Positions 49,347 to 62,171 are shown, counted from the stretch's first letter. The stretch is 64,000 bases of DNA from Plecoglossus altivelis (GCA_036571765.1 BROE01000005.1:7177422-7241421); one strand, 5' to 3'. Notes: generated by a model not told the origin, from the sequence alone. Program-made: numbers and translations.

Positions 49347-49874
49347 AGCAAGGCATCAGCGATCTGGTTGACCAGACCTCTTTGGCCTGAGAGATCATCC
49401 TTTGCTAATGAGAGCGTACAGTGCAATCACCGTCTCAGTTCTTAGCCAGTCAGGTCTGAAAGGCCCTGTCAGCCAATCACTTTTTTGCCTCAGCATGGAT
49501 TCCAGAGATAGCTACACGCTTGGCTAGCTACGTACAGTAGCTGTTGGGGAAACCTGATGAAGAAAAGAGACGATGAAGTGAATTAAAAGGACGACTTCCT
49601 CTACCGGGTTTGATGGCAACCATCTGGTTGCCAGTCAGATTGCCCCTCCCTGTTCCTTACGTACCCCTCCTCCTCCTCTCTCCTTCACCAGTCTCCTCCC
49701 TCCTCCCCCTCTCTGTCTGCCACCATAATGATGATGGATTGATCCACCCCAGCGGAAATGGCTTTTAACACCCACTCCTCTAAGACTGTTCAGCTTGTGT
49801 CTGGGGGCTGTGAAAGGCATGTGTGTCCATGTGCAGGTGGACCTGTCCACTGGTCCAACATGAATTTACCAAGC

Positions 49875-50043
49875 CTGTGCGGCCCTGCTGTGGACTGAGC
49901 CCAGCACAGGGAGAGCCTGTGTGGCCCTGCTTTGGACTGAGCCCAGCACAGGGAGAGCATGTGTGGCCCTGCTGTGGACTGAGCCCAGCACAGGGAGAGC
50001 CTGTGTGGCCCTGCTTTGGACTGAGCCCAGCACAGGGAGATGC
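49875..50043 (+). repeat. 42-bp minisatellite, four copies, with 84-bp higher-order pattern
   Basis: CCCTGCTGTGG / CCCTGCTTTGG starts at 49883, 49925, 49967 and 50009, an exact 42-base period. Copies alternate GCTGTGG and GCTTTGG, so copies 1 and 3 match, as do 2 and 4. Because 42 is a multiple of 3, 14-residue repeats appear in open frames on both strands, with no other coding sign. Confidence 0.95.
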
Positions 50044-50324
50044 CTTCACCAAGCCCCCACACAACCTTTGGAAGGATACTGCTTCTGGAGAACATGCAGA
50101 GAGACTGGAGGGGAACAACTACCATCAATGCCATATGGTAGATGTGTGTGAAATACCTTGTCAGCATGGGGGAGTGTGTGTCTGTGTGTGTGAATGTGCC
50201 CTATAAAAGGCAGCTCACGGAGCTAATTAAGAGGCCTTGTGTGGGACAGGCCTATTCATCTTACTGATAGGCTGCTCCTGTCACAGCCTGCAAGGAGACC
50301 ACTGATGTTAGGAAGCACGGGACG

Positions 50325-50412
50325 CGTGTGTGTTTGTGTGTGTGCCTGTGTGTGCGTATGTGTGTATGTGTCTGTGCGTGCGCGTGTGTGTGCGTCTGTG
50401 CGTGCGTGTTTT
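50325..50412 (+). repeat. GT/GCGT microsatellite
   Basis: GTGTGT with GCGTGC and TATGTG interruptions, about 85 bases. Confidence 0.88.
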
Positions 50413-51034
50413 ATCGCGCGTTAAAGCCAGATATGCATTTAGATTCAATTTATTTCTTATTGCATCGCTTTGAAATATTCAAGAAAGTGACATTTCCCAG
50501 TCCGGCTTCCTCCACCCTCAAGTCCTCGTGATGGAGAGAGTCCCCCCCCCCCTGCCCCGCCCCTCCAAAGGTGACAAAAGCAATTCATGTCAAAGCCAGG
50601 GCCTCTGACATGGATTAACATATGCAGGATTTCTGCTTCAGAATCGGCGTCCTCAGCAGGATTGGAGGGATCACAGAGGCGTTGTGTTGGCGGTGATGAC
50701 TCGGACACGGAATGCTGCCGCTGGAATTCCAAGTGTCTGTCTGCCTTGTTGCCCCCCCCTCCCTCCCCCCCACCCTCATCTCACTGGTGAACCCACACTA
50801 GGCTGGCCTCGCCCCGGCCCTGTGCCCTCTCATTACCCTCCTCTGAGACGGAGTGTGTGTGTGTGGGGGGGGGGAGGGGGAGGGGGCAGGGTCAGTGAGG
50901 GGTGGCGGGGTGGAGGTGAGGTCACAGCACTGCCTGAGATTCCAATCTAGATACATAGCATATTGATATCATTATGGCTCAGCTCCTATATCGATCACGA
51001 AGGAGAATAGACTCTGTCCTGGTTCCTTTGTTAC

Positions 51035-51135
51035 CGTTTGTGCATACGTGTACGTGTTCGTACGTGTTCGTACGTGTGCGTGTGTGTGTACGTGTGCGTG
51101 TGTGTGTACGTGTGTGCGTGCGTGTGTGTACATGT
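51035..51135 (+). repeat. TACGTGT/GCGTGTGT repeat
   Basis: GTTCGTACGTGTTCGTACGTG followed by two copies of GTGCGTGTGTGTAC. Alternating purine and pyrimidine. Confidence 0.88.
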
Positions 51136-52862
51136 TTGCAGAGTATCCCCCTGAGACTGAGACAGTGGTGTGTGGGGTTGTGGTGTGTATAACTCTCGTC
51201 ATGGCTGCTTGGTAATGACCTGCCTGAGCTGACACACATCCACCAGTCCATCAGTTACTGTGACAACACACACACACACACCCAACCCCCCACAAACACA
51301 CACACGCAGTGAAATGGGAGGCGATTTAAAGATGTTGTGACATGTTGACTGATGGTGCTTTCTGACTCACGGGGTCATCCCAGGTTCTACTCAACACACA
51401 CACACACACAACCTCTTCACATACCTCAACACTGTGATCACATTGCTATGGGTCTTTGGATCCCCACACATTCATAGATAAAATGTAGAACTATAATACA
51501 GCCAAGTATCTCTTCTCTCTTTTCACTCTGTGATTTTCTTGTTGTTGTCAAAAACATCTATCGTCTGGTAATCTTTTGAATGGTTCCCAAGACGACAGCT
51601 CAGCGTTCATTTCCAGCCCTGTGTGCTAAGAACTGGGATGCCTGTGTATTGGTGTGGTCATGTGCAGAGGCCCCTGGGGGCCACGGCAAAGCAGCCTAGT
51701 CCAGCTGAGGTGAGCGGAGTGTTTTCTGTTTGCAGGCCATTGGGGTCAAGGCCTGAGGAGGAGGGGGTGGGGTGGGGGGGGGGTGGAGGCCCCCTCACCT
51801 CCACATGAACCATGAACTTTCGAAAGGGGGGCCGGTGGATAAGGGGGCCGAGCCTCGAGCTGCATCTGCAAGGGCCCCTGCTAGACGAACGAGAAGGCTT
51901 TCCTCCCCCTCTCACCACCTGACCGTCTGAGCTGCCATCTCCTGCCAGTCTGACATGGAAACCCCAGCAGATGAAGGGACAGTCAGGGACTACCAGGGTG
52001 TTCCCTAAACCCATGTCTGCACTTCCAGTTTGAACAAGCAGAAGTCCCCCTCTGCTTCCTGTCAGTTAATGAGCGGTTAGAGAGGCAGTTGCATCTTTGT
52101 TCTTGTGCAGTTGGTTCTGTTACATGATGTGTGGAAACTGAGGCAGAGGCCAACTGGAAACGTGCTGCTCTGGATTCCTGAGCGGGGTTTCCCTCGGATC
52201 CGATCAAAACATGCAGGTGTTCTGTGAGAGAAAGCCTAACCTCCCAGCCTTCATCTCATCTATTTCATCACAGGGCTCTTTATCCTGATGTATGAGCAGA
52301 GAGTGTGTGACCTGGGCCAGCCCTGTGACCAGGGTAAACTGCACCAGGGGACTGAAGCTGCTTCACATATCACTAATGGGATGTCCTTCTCTCCTGATAC
52401 AGTACTGTAGGCGACCTGCTCTGCTGTCCCCGGCACATAAGTCTCAGTGACAGGAATGGCTAGCCCCAGGTTAGGTCTGATACCTGGGCTATGATTACAC
52501 TGGGCTGGTCCTGAACCTGGTCCTACAGGAGGGTAGGTCCAGGGTGTCAGCAGAAGCTGAAAATGAAACAGAATGCTGCAGCTAGCCAAGAGAATGGTAT
52601 ATCACTGTGCCGTATCCATGCTGAATCAGGTCTGTGGGTGTGGGTCGGTGTGTTTGTGTGGGTTTGCATGTGGGTGGGTGTGTATGCTGGGCAAGGCTGT
52701 CGACATCGTCACATTCATCTTCCAGGCCTCACTAAGCTTATCAAGTCACTGGAACGTCAACAGCAGCAAACAATCATAGACAGGAAGATAGCTTCAGCAT
52801 TTTACGTCATGTTTGTCTACAAGGCTTGTGCCGGTGTGTTGGTTAGGATCAGCGTGGATATG

Positions 52863-52925
52863 CTGTGTGTGTGTGTGTTGTGTGTGTGTGCACACGTGTG
52901 TGTGTAGTCTGTGCGTGTCTGTGTG
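52863..52925 (+). repeat. GT microsatellite
   Basis: (GT)n with CACACGTG interruption. Confidence 0.88.
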
Positions 52926-53958
52926 CCCGTGCTCATAGGAGCATGCACGCGAGGGTGGACGTGCTGGTGTATGCGAAGGTAAGAGCTGTGAATGAAGATG
53001 AATGTGTCTGTCTGGCTCGTGCCCTCCAGCCTCTGTCTACAGAGCAGGTAGACAGATACAGATAGATTCAGACAGTCTTGCATTTATCACCACTGGTGCA
53101 GTCCAGTACAGCTCCTGGTATTAGGAGAGACCCTAACCCTGCTGTCACTCTGCAACGGAATGAATTATGCTTCCTTTAAACAGACCGGCTACCTCATAAC
53201 CTCATAGCAGAGATGAGAGGGGAAGATTTGAAGACAAATATAACGGCAGGGAGTCATTAATTATAGGCGATCGTTTGGAGGAATTACTTTTGAAGAGGAG
53301 GTTTTTTCATCCCACTGCCTGTATATGTGCTTCTGTTCTCTGTGGCCCTAAACATAGTCTTTCCTGCTCTGTGCTGTGTGTGAACTGTCCTATCAGGCCC
53401 CACCAGAGTCTTCCAGACAGCCAGTGTTCGGCCTGGTGTTTTGATAAACTCCACGCAGAAAAGGGACATGATTAGAAGGGATAAAAGCATTCCCATCATG
53501 CATTTCCCTCAGGATGTGGCGGCTCTCAAAGCAACCCTCCCGCCACCAGAGATTTGGGAGATTCCGAAAGACCTTTTAAACCTCCGTGAAACTGAATAAG
53601 AGTAATGAAAATATGACAGGAAGAAGGGCAGGGGAGCTGTGCGCGGAGGGGGTGACGGGCAGAAATGTGTTCCATCAAAGTGAACGTTTTCCCCCCTTTC
53701 TTCTCTCTTGCTCGCTCTCTCTCTTCATCTTTTATGTATTTCCCTGGCTTTGAGGCCCCATTCTGACAGATGCGTCTGTGATAATTAGGTGTGGGATAGC
53801 ACACATCCTGACTGGACTGGATGTGTCCCTTCTCAGGGCGGTGTAGGGGGAGACTGGATCCCCCTTCAGCCGCTGCACATGAGGACACAGACCATGCACA
53901 GCACCCAGCAGAGAGGAGTCTGTTAAAGAGTCTGTTCCTTCCTTCCTGCTCTCTATCT

Positions 53959-54081
53959 TCCTCTCTCTCTCTCTCTCTCTCTCCCTCCGTGTTTAGTTCA
54001 CTCATCTTCTCCCATATTCCCCCGCACCCTCTCATTAGGAAGAGCTGCTCTGTCATTACCTGAGGAGAGGAGGGAGCAGAA

Positions 54082-54116
<35 letters not shown>
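53959..54116. repeat. CT and GA microsatellites forming an inverted repeat
   Basis: (CT)n at 53959-53985 and (GA)n at 54084-54116 can pair through at least 24 bases, with a loop of about 100 bases. Confidence 0.88.
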
Positions 54117-54119
<3 letters not shown>

Positions 54120-54209
54120 CTCTGTTCATGGAACCTGTCCTCTAGTTCTGCCCCAGAACCAAATGGCTGCCTCGGTAATGGTGCTCTTTATGCCATCATC
54201 TCCCAGGTC

Positions 54210-54362
54210 TTTTGTTAGGCAGGGCTCCCCCTCTCCCCCCCTCCCCCCTGTCCCCTCCCCCGCCCCCTCCTGAGTTGAGGGAAAGACAGGCTGGGGAGCT
54301 GGCAGTATTTACTCCTCTGCCTCCAGACTGCCCCCTGCCCTTCACCCCCCCCCCCCCTCCAT
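54210..54362 (+). repeat. C-rich tracts
   Basis: C/T-rich at 54227-54275 and a C14 run near 54345. Both are simple sequence. Confidence 0.8.
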
Positions 54363-55679
54363 CAGCCCCACCAGCTGTGGAGCTCACAGTCATTACATGA
54401 AGTAAAGCAGCCATGCCCCTCCGAGTGGATGCACGCCCTTTCATTCTCTCTCCAGATAAACACATCCACGCCAGGGTGTGTCTGCTCTGCCTGCAGATGT
54501 ACTGGGCAAATAGCACCTGTCTAATGAGTGGTTCACATGAGTATGCTGTGATCCCCTGTCCGTCAGGCTGTTGTATCTCAGACATCGTCATAGACCAGGT
54601 CTTTAGCATGTAGCTCAGGGTTAAAGATAGCCAGGTGAGTGTGTGGCCTGTTTACTACGTGTGGACAACTAAAGCTCTGAAATAGCCTAACCAGAGAGTG
54701 CTCACCTCTGAAGCCTGTTAACATGCAAGCGTGTTCAACATGTGCACATGCTGGATTCTGGAGGCTATTTTAGTCCGCACCAAGGCCAAAAACAAGGTCG
54801 CTGACCATTTGACCGTGACAGTGGCCTGCCCTCCTTGGCAGCGAGTGCACAGGTGGTAAAGTGGAGTTAAATGCATTTAACTGCTGTTTCAAAGCAGCAG
54901 ATTCCCTTCACTGCGTTCATACCCGCTGGTAAACCATTAGGCGAGATGTGTGCTTCCGACAGCATTCCCCGGAATACTGAACTACGACGCTAATCAGAGT
55001 TTTTACACGGCTGCATGGGCATGTGTGCGTACTGAGCCTCTGTCTCCAGATGTTTTACACATAAGACGATTTAACACAAGTTTCTCAACGGCCTCACACA
55101 CACACACACACGCGCGCTCACACAGACACCTCCACGTATTAAACTGCTGAAGTAGGGCTTTCGACTTGTGAAAGCAGCAGTGTGTCTCCATTTGATGAGT
55201 AATGAAAGTAATGAAAACCATATGAACCTCTGTCATAACGAGGTTGGTCCTCATGGTTAAACATTAGCAATAGGAGCCACCGTGCCGATTAGATCTGGTT
55301 TATTCCTTTAATTTGGACGTATTACAATGTTCTCCTCTCTCGCCTACCAGCCCTACCTTTTATGGATTGCCAGGTTGTGCGTGTGTGCGTCCCCTGGGGG
55401 AGGGAGGGGTGATTAGTGAAGGGCCAGTGGTCCTCTATCCTCTCAGTGTGTGTCGATAGAGGGAGCTTGTCCTGCATGGTAATGCTTTGTGATTATTCAG
55501 TCCCTGTGGCGAGGTCCTCACCATGATAAATCCCTATCACCTGACCTCTAATAGCCCGCATTGATTGGCCACACAGTCCTTCATTGATTCTGGTCTTCTT
55601 TAGATTACATAGAGATGCAAGGACACACAGGGATGTCTTCGTATGTCCTGACTGGCCGGACATGCTGGACTAGCTGGAC

Positions 55680-55758
55680 TTCCTCTCTCCCTCCCTCCCT
55701 TTCTCTCTTCGTCTCTCCCTCCCTCTGTCTGCCTTGCCTTCTCTCTTTCTCTCTCTCC

Positions 55759-55789
<31 letters not shown>

Positions 55790-55803
55790 GCTCTCTCTAT
55801 CTC
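55680..55803 (+). repeat. CT/CCCT microsatellite
   Basis: (CCCT)n then (CT)n, about 120 bases. Confidence 0.88.
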
Positions 55804-56429
55804 TTACATTAGCTCCCTACGTCTGCGTGTTTCCTTATTGAGACAAATCTTCAGAGTGACTTGTCAAGCGGCTTGAGCTATTGCGATCAAGATAAGCGTT
55901 GTTGCATAAAACATGACGAGTCATCAGGCATGACTTGAGATTCTCCCACAGAGTGATGGCCTCCTAGCGTGCATTATGACTGGAATGATTCATAAGATCC
56001 CTAGTTCATAATGCATTTCCAGGCTTTATGTTAATTTTTATTAATGTCCCCATTTGATATTTCCATCCGCAGATAGGAACCTGCTGTAGCCGCGTGATTT
56101 ACACTGGACTCATCCGTCTCTCTGGCGACGCTTACGTCTCTGGAACACACTGAGGACTGCAGGGCGTGTTTGCGCTCTTCATCAGTGTGTTTCCCTACAG
56201 TGTGGGAGGGAAACGACCCCATTAGGTCTGGTTTGACTGTAGCTGTGGAGGGTGGAAAGCCAGTTGTGTGGTTTGGTGTCGTACACACATGAGAGACATC
56301 AGCAGAGCCCTGGGAATGTTTGGAGGAGGAGGACGGAGGAGCGCAGGGCGAAGAAGAAGTGCATGATGGGCTGGCTGTGGTTCTGGTGGTGGAGGAAGTA
56401 GAGCAGCACAGATTGACTGGTTTTAACTC

Positions 56430-56511
56430 TGTGTGCGTGTGTGTGTGTGTGTGTTCATGCATGTGTTCACATTGTGTGTGCGCGTGTGTGTGTGTGTGTG
56501 TGTGTGTGTGG
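56430..56511 (+). repeat. GT microsatellite
   Basis: Two perfect (GT)n runs separated by CATGCATGTGTTCACATT. Confidence 0.9.
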
Positions 56512-57694
56512 AACAGCTGTCCATTTCAGGAATCCTCTTTTGCAGCAACTTAGTATAACACAGAAACCCTCCTTCCTCATGAATATCTCTCTCACTTTCC
56601 CCTCTTCTTCCCTACACGCTCACACAAGCACACACATGTATGTGAACAGCAAATCTGAAGTGTTTCATAGTCAGCGGCTAACACAGAAAGCATCATCAGG
56701 ACGAGGGCGATGCTCTTTTTCACCATGGCTTCTTTCTCAGTCGGGTCTTTTCTCGCAGTCCCCTCCAGCCGCATCCCTGCGCCCCTCCCTGCCCCCCGCC
56801 CTCTCCAATCAGCCTCACCTGCTCAGCCCAGCTCTCCATCCTGGTTGGATTCAGCCTGTATCCCAGACGAGGCTGTCTAAGACCTGACTGCTGATAGAAC
56901 ATGGAGGTCCTACCCAGGTCAGAGGTGAACACCTCTTGACCTCCCCCCTGCTTATCTCCAAATGATGATGCATTCAAAGCCCAGAGACTCCTAATAGCTC
57001 TGCCTGCATTACACATCTGCGGGGCTCTGTGATCAAAGAGCCGCCCACTAAATGACCCTCGGTATGGACACAGGAAGCACAGACGAGAGGAGAGGTCAGG
57101 GGTCAGGGCTAGCGTGTGAAGTGGAACTGGGGCTAATTATTGCCTCGCGAGTCTTTGTTCCAGCGGGCCAGCTGTAAAGCAGAGGACTAAGCCCTTTAAT
57201 ATCCTGGAGCCTGCTGCTAAACACTTCCTCCTTATGTTCCTCAGTGTAGCACAGAGGAGCGTTCAGCTGGACAGAGATGCAGCCCGCTGCTTTGATCAAC
57301 GCTCGGTCTGTCCTGTAGGCTGAGAGCAGTGGGAGTCTGCAGCGCATGTTGCTAGACCTAGAGAGAATTCGGAGCACCGGGGAAGTGCGTCTTTGTCTCC
57401 ATTCCGGTCCTGGCCTGACTGCAGGAGGAGACAGTCGCAAAGCCACATTCCTGTCCCTGCTGGAGCGTCTCTGCCTCCATTCCTGTGGTGACTAAATGAA
57501 CAGTGCAGGCAGGATGAAGCCAGCAGACCCAGGGTTTCACTGCTCTTGGCTGGGCAAACCTGGAGCAGTTTGAAGATGAGAACCATCAATTTGCTCAGCC
57601 TTAAATAAGACATCTAGCAGTTGGCAGACGTTCCTAGAGAGAGTGTAGCATATGGTCTTGTATTGTTTGGGAAGAGAGAAGATGGAGCAGGTCA

Positions 57695-57703
57695 ATGAGA
57701 GAG

Positions 57704-57788
<85 letters not shown>
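57695..57788 (+). repeat. GA microsatellite
   Basis: About 90 bases of (GA)n with GGGA and GCGA interruptions. Confidence 0.92.
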
Positions 57789-57791
<3 letters not shown>

Positions 57792-58231
57792 TGTGAACAG
57801 CACTCAGGTACTACATACCACAGCCATGAATCGCTTTCTTTAAAGTATTTCTGCCTTACTGATAAGTGATGGCACAAGAGAGACAAGAAAGGCGGAGGAG
57901 AGAGAGAGCTAGGGAGAGACAGAGGGAGAGGACTAGAGAGAGGGACAAAACGAAGCTCTCTGATTGAAAGAGGAGGTTTTCCTTGAAACGAAGGCTGTTA
58001 CTTTGTGATCATTTTGTCTGTCCCCCCCTGCATTCTTGTCGTGTTTACCAGAAGGTGAATGGTGAGGCCAGGCTTGATTGATCTGTTCAGGTGTGCAGCT
58101 GCTTTAAGCCACTGGCTCCACCTTTAGTGATTCACTGTCATTGGGTTTCATACTTAATGAAACCTTTTCACAGACTTCAAGCATGCTGTGGAAATATGCT
58201 TCAACGATAAAGATGTGGACAATGTCTCTTA

Positions 58232-58359
58232 AGGGTGCATGCTGTATTTATTTATAATTATCTTTTATATCTTGGTGTAATATTGTACAGCACTTTGGTA
58301 CAACACACATTGTTTTTAAATGTGCTTTATAAATAAACGGGAACTTGAACTTGAACTTG
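58232..58359 (+). mobile_element. 3' tail of a teleost SINE/LINE-type retroelement (L2-like tail)
   Basis: The segment contains TTGTACAGCACTTTGGTACA, then GTTTTTAAATGTGCTTTATAAATAAA, and ends in GAACTT repeated about three times (58341-58359). A tail with GCACTTTGG, TGCTTTATAAATAAA and a short 3' tandem repeat is common in teleost non-LTR retroposons. No 5' part (tRNA-derived head or reverse transcriptase) is visible, so this is a truncated copy. Its 5' boundary is uncertain. The element name is not determinable here. Confidence 0.6.
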
Positions 58360-59549
58360 TATTTGTAGCATACTAATACTCTCTTAGCTGACCTGGTATG
58401 AGTACTCAGATCTGCTTCTGAGTAGACATTAAGTAGAAGGTAGGAGTGGAAATTCATATAGACCCTGTCTGTCCGGATTTGCAATGATTGTAATCTGTTA
58501 GCAGGCATCGATCTTTGATGGAAGGGAGGTGTTGGAGGGCCATCTTCTCTCCTTGCCTCTTCTGGAGGGTAAAGTACTGAGAAGCAGAAGAAGACTTCAG
58601 ACTTGGTCCTCCTCTCATCCTTCTGCTTAATCCCAAGTCACTTTGAGGGTAATTAGAGGAGTCGTTTCCAGGGCTTTTGGAGTGAACGCACTTGATATTT
58701 GTCTGAACTCCTTCTTATATGCTTATTAGTATCCGTTGTGAGTTTGTGGAAGGTTGTGAGGATGATGGTAAGCTTCCTGTCACTGCTATCAGAGTGATTC
58801 TAGCATATTGTCCCCTCTCTTCATCTCTTGAATGAGTCTCTCTTTGAGTCAGAGGCCTTGATCTTAGGGTGCCCGGTGGTAATTTTGTCTGCTGAATTCC
58901 ATTAATGTGAGGCTTGGTGTGTATGGGCGTGGCCTCAGTGTCTGGCTGCTGTTCTGGCCTCTAATTGGCCCAGTGTTAACCAGCGGAGGCTCCTGACATC
59001 CCTCTATTTCTGCCAGCAAGATAATTGGATGTGGGGCCCTCTCCTTCCTTCCTCCCTCAACCCCCCCCTCTCCTCCGCCCTCCTCCACCCCTGTTTCCCT
59101 GCCTCCTCCCCCTGCTCTAATGCCCCCCACACACAGCCCATCATGTCTTTCTCTGTGGCGCATCCTCCGACCGCAGGATCAAAGGGAATGGCCAATCAGC
59201 TCACTAGCAGCCTGGCCTCGCTGGGCACCTCCTCCGCCCTCCTCTCACACAGCAAGTACCAGTAGGAAAAACCACGGGTGAGATGTTTTTCTCCAGAATC
59301 TTCCTGGACTGACCTATCCCCCGGAGTACGACAGAGAGCCCAGATGCTCCCCCCCCTAACCTACAAACCCCCCCATGGAGGAGCAGGCAAGGTAATCCAT
59401 CTGGGCTGAGAACTGCTGGAATTATTCATTAGGGGCTTCAATATCAAAATATTCCAAGCAGCAGAGCCCCTGCTCCAACCCTATATAATGAAGGCTCAGC
59501 ACCCCTCCTCCCCCTCCCTCCTCCTGTAGGGAACACATCTATCCATCAC

Positions 59550-59675
59550 TATAGGAACAGAGGGAGGGAGGGGGTGATGGAGGGAGGGAAGGAGGGGTGT
59601 AACCAGAGCCCAGCCCCAGTGCTGGCTGTCAGTGTTTAAGAAGGGAGGGAAGGAGGAATGGAGGAGAGGGGGTGG
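59550..59675 (+). repeat. GGGA/GGAGG polypurine patches
   Basis: Two GGGAGGGAAGGAGG patches (59560-59598 and 59640-59675) flank unique sequence. Confidence 0.8.
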
Positions 59676-59968
59676 GGGGTGGTATTGTGACTGTGATGAG
59701 GCGGCCCCCCCAGCTCCAGGAGGCTGGTCTCCTTCAGCAGGAAAAGGCAGGTCTGTTGACCTTTGGGAAAGGCTCATTGGCTCTTGACTGAGTGAAGGTG
59801 TCAGCCGCCTGTGTAAAACACCTCTATTAGAAATGCCTTGCATGCTTGGGCGCTTCTAATTATGAAGAATGCAAAACAAGAGTCAGGAGTCTCTGTCGCT
59901 CCTTCCCAGACCAGCCGCCACCTCCCAGAGACCACCCTCCCCCCCTCCGCTTTGCCATGGCTCACACG

Positions 59969-59969
<1 letters not shown>

Positions 59970-60013
<44 letters not shown>

Positions 60014-60118
60014 TCTCTCTCTCTTGTTCTCTCTCTCTTGTTCTCTCCCTCTACTGGTTGTGTTCTTGTCTCTCTCTCATCTCTCTCATTTCTCTCTCCT
60101 TCTGTTTTCTCCCTCTCA
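59970..60118 (+). repeat. CT microsatellite with CTTGTT interruptions
   Basis: (CT)n with TTGTTCTCTCTCTC repeated three times (near 60008, 60026 and 60038). Confidence 0.9.
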
Positions 60119-60705
60119 TCTGCTCGTTCCTCCCATCTGTCTAAAGCCTCACTCAAAAGGCTCGCCACCAGAGAGGTGAGTTTAGCCTCATGAATCTCGG
60201 ATCCTCCGAAGAGGGATTGTTTTTTCCAGGTAGATATCCAGGTGAGTTGTTATGTTGTGGAAGCATAAGTCACTGAGCCCTCTATGCTCCTTAAGACAGG
60301 AGAAGCAGTGGTCATACCAGGCCTCGCTGCTCAGGCACGGTTATTAGCTTCACTTGCTTTGGCGGATGGGAGGTTGGGTGTGACATGTTTCCTGAGCCTG
60401 TGTTCTGGGACAGAAAGAAAGAGAACCTAATATCCATGGGCTCTAAAAAAAACATCCAGTGACACCTACTGTCTGCCTGCCATTTGGTCGGAGTGGGTTT
60501 TCATCTCCTTCCCTGCTTGCCGGTCCTGAGAGAATGACCGGTCCGTCCACTCTGCACACCTGCGTTCACAGGACCTGAGGGAGATGGGGACTATCCCACC
60601 TGTCCTCTGGACAGGCAAGAGGTGGGAGGAACACATAAGGCACTAATTTTTATCCCTGCACTGGGAGCGAGAGAGACAACCACTTCACTTCTGATCTCTG
60701 CTTCT

Positions 60706-61265
60706 GGGGCAGGCAGAGAGCACTGTCTCTCCCTTTCTCGCTCTCTGACCAGACAGAGAGCACTGTCTCTTCTCTTTCTCCGAGAAGCTGTCTTCCCTCT
60801 CCCTCTCTCTCTGACCAGGCAGAGAGCACTGTCTCTCCCTTTCTCTTTCTCTGACCAGACAGAGAGCACTGTCTCTCCCTCTCCCTCTCTCTCTCTCTGA
60901 CCAGGCAGAGAGCACTGTCTCTCCCTCTCTCTCTCTCTGACCAGGCAGAGAGCACTGTCTCTCCCTCTCCCTCTCTCTCTCTCTGACCAGGCAGAGAGCA
61001 CTGTCTCTCCCTTTCTCTTTCTCTGACCAGACAGAGAGCACTGTCTCTCCCTCTCCCTCTCTCTCTGACCAGGCAGAGAGCACTGTCTCTCCCTTTCTCG
61101 CTCTCTGACCAGACAGAGAACACTGCCTCTCTCTCTCTCTCTGACCAGGCAGAGAGCACTGTCCCTCTCTCTCTCTGACCAGGGAGAGAGCACTGCTTGT
61201 CTACCTGCCTCTCTCTCTCTCTGACCAGAAGACAACACTGTCTCTCTATCTCTCTCTCTCTGACT
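60706..61265 (+). repeat. 34-46 bp minisatellite, about 12 copies (CTCTGACCAGRCAGAGAGCACTGT)
   Basis: GACCAG starts at 60747, 60813, 60853, 60899, 60939, 60985, 61025, 61067, 61107, 61143, 61177 and 61223. Most steps are 40 or 46 bases, alternating 46/40 through the centre of the array, which indicates an older ~86-base higher-order unit. The conserved core is GACCAGRCAGAGAGCACTGT, joined by variable (CT)n spacers. Length change is mostly in the spacers. The minus strand gives a 280-codon open frame that is a repeat translation. Confidence 0.95.
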
Positions 61266-62151
61266 ATCTGTGGGCTGGCATCTTCGTAGCAACAAATATT
61301 GCAGACGTAGCGTGAGATCTGCATTCATCACATCCCGATTTGATTTATCTTTATCGCGTTTCGTCAAATTGGACCCAAGCACAGTGGAGGGGATGGTGTA
61401 GTCTGGCAGGCAGGGTTCAGCTTCCACAGACAATACCCTCTCCTGCTAACCAACGCATCCCTGCAGACACATTTCTCATCCCAGCCACATCCACGACCAT
61501 CACTAACAATATCACGTTCTCCATTTATCCAGTGGCATTCAAGCATTAAGACCTATGTACTGCCCCCCACCCCCTCTCCCTGGAATGTCCTTGTGCCCCA
61601 GTAACCTTGGAGGCCTAATGGATGTGCTTAATCTGGAATGGGGGGGGGGGTAACACATTAAGGAAGGAATAATGAAGAATGGAATACAAGCTACAGGAAG
61701 TGGGAGAAGTTAATCATGTGATCTCGGGGTAGAGCAAGGTAGACGACAGCATGATGAGGTGACAGACAGGTGATTATTCAGGATTTGGAGATGCATGTAC
61801 AAGAAAATGTGGAAGAAATCTAGTCTGTCTCTCTCTCCTTCTCCCCCTGTTCTGGGCCGAAAATGAGCTTTCCCCTTGTCTTCCTCCAGCTGGACGAAGA
61901 TGAGGATCGTGTTGATGTGCAGACGCTCCCGTTTTCTTCGTTTGTTATTTATTTCACATTTTCGAAAAAGACAGAGATCTGATTCGAGTCAGACAGCGGG
62001 CAGGGAGAATGCGGGGCCAAATGAGAGCCAGGTGTGTCAGTAATCCATTTCATGCAGTTTGGTTTTGCAAGGTTGCTTGCTGAAGGAGACTGTCATAATT
62101 GGACTTCCATTCCTGATGGGCAATAGGTTTACGGCCTTCATTCATTTGAGG

Positions 62152-62171
62152 ACACACACACACACACACAG
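62152..62171 (+). repeat. CA microsatellite
   Basis: (CA)10, followed by GGCACACACAAC. Confidence 0.9.

Noticed and set aside
49875..50043. CRISPR-like regular spacing
   Set aside because: Units are contiguous tandem copies without variable spacers, in a vertebrate intron. It is a minisatellite.
59029..59265. 78-codon frame ending SALLSHSKYQ with an acceptor-like ACCGCAG inside
   Set aside because: It is short, the pyrimidine tract before the AG is poor, and no family is recognised. Treated as chance.
60591..61433. Longest open frame in the window (280 codons, minus strand, Arg/Glu-rich)
   Set aside because: It is the translation of the GACCAG minisatellite. Its residue repeat follows the DNA period and there is no domain or splice context.
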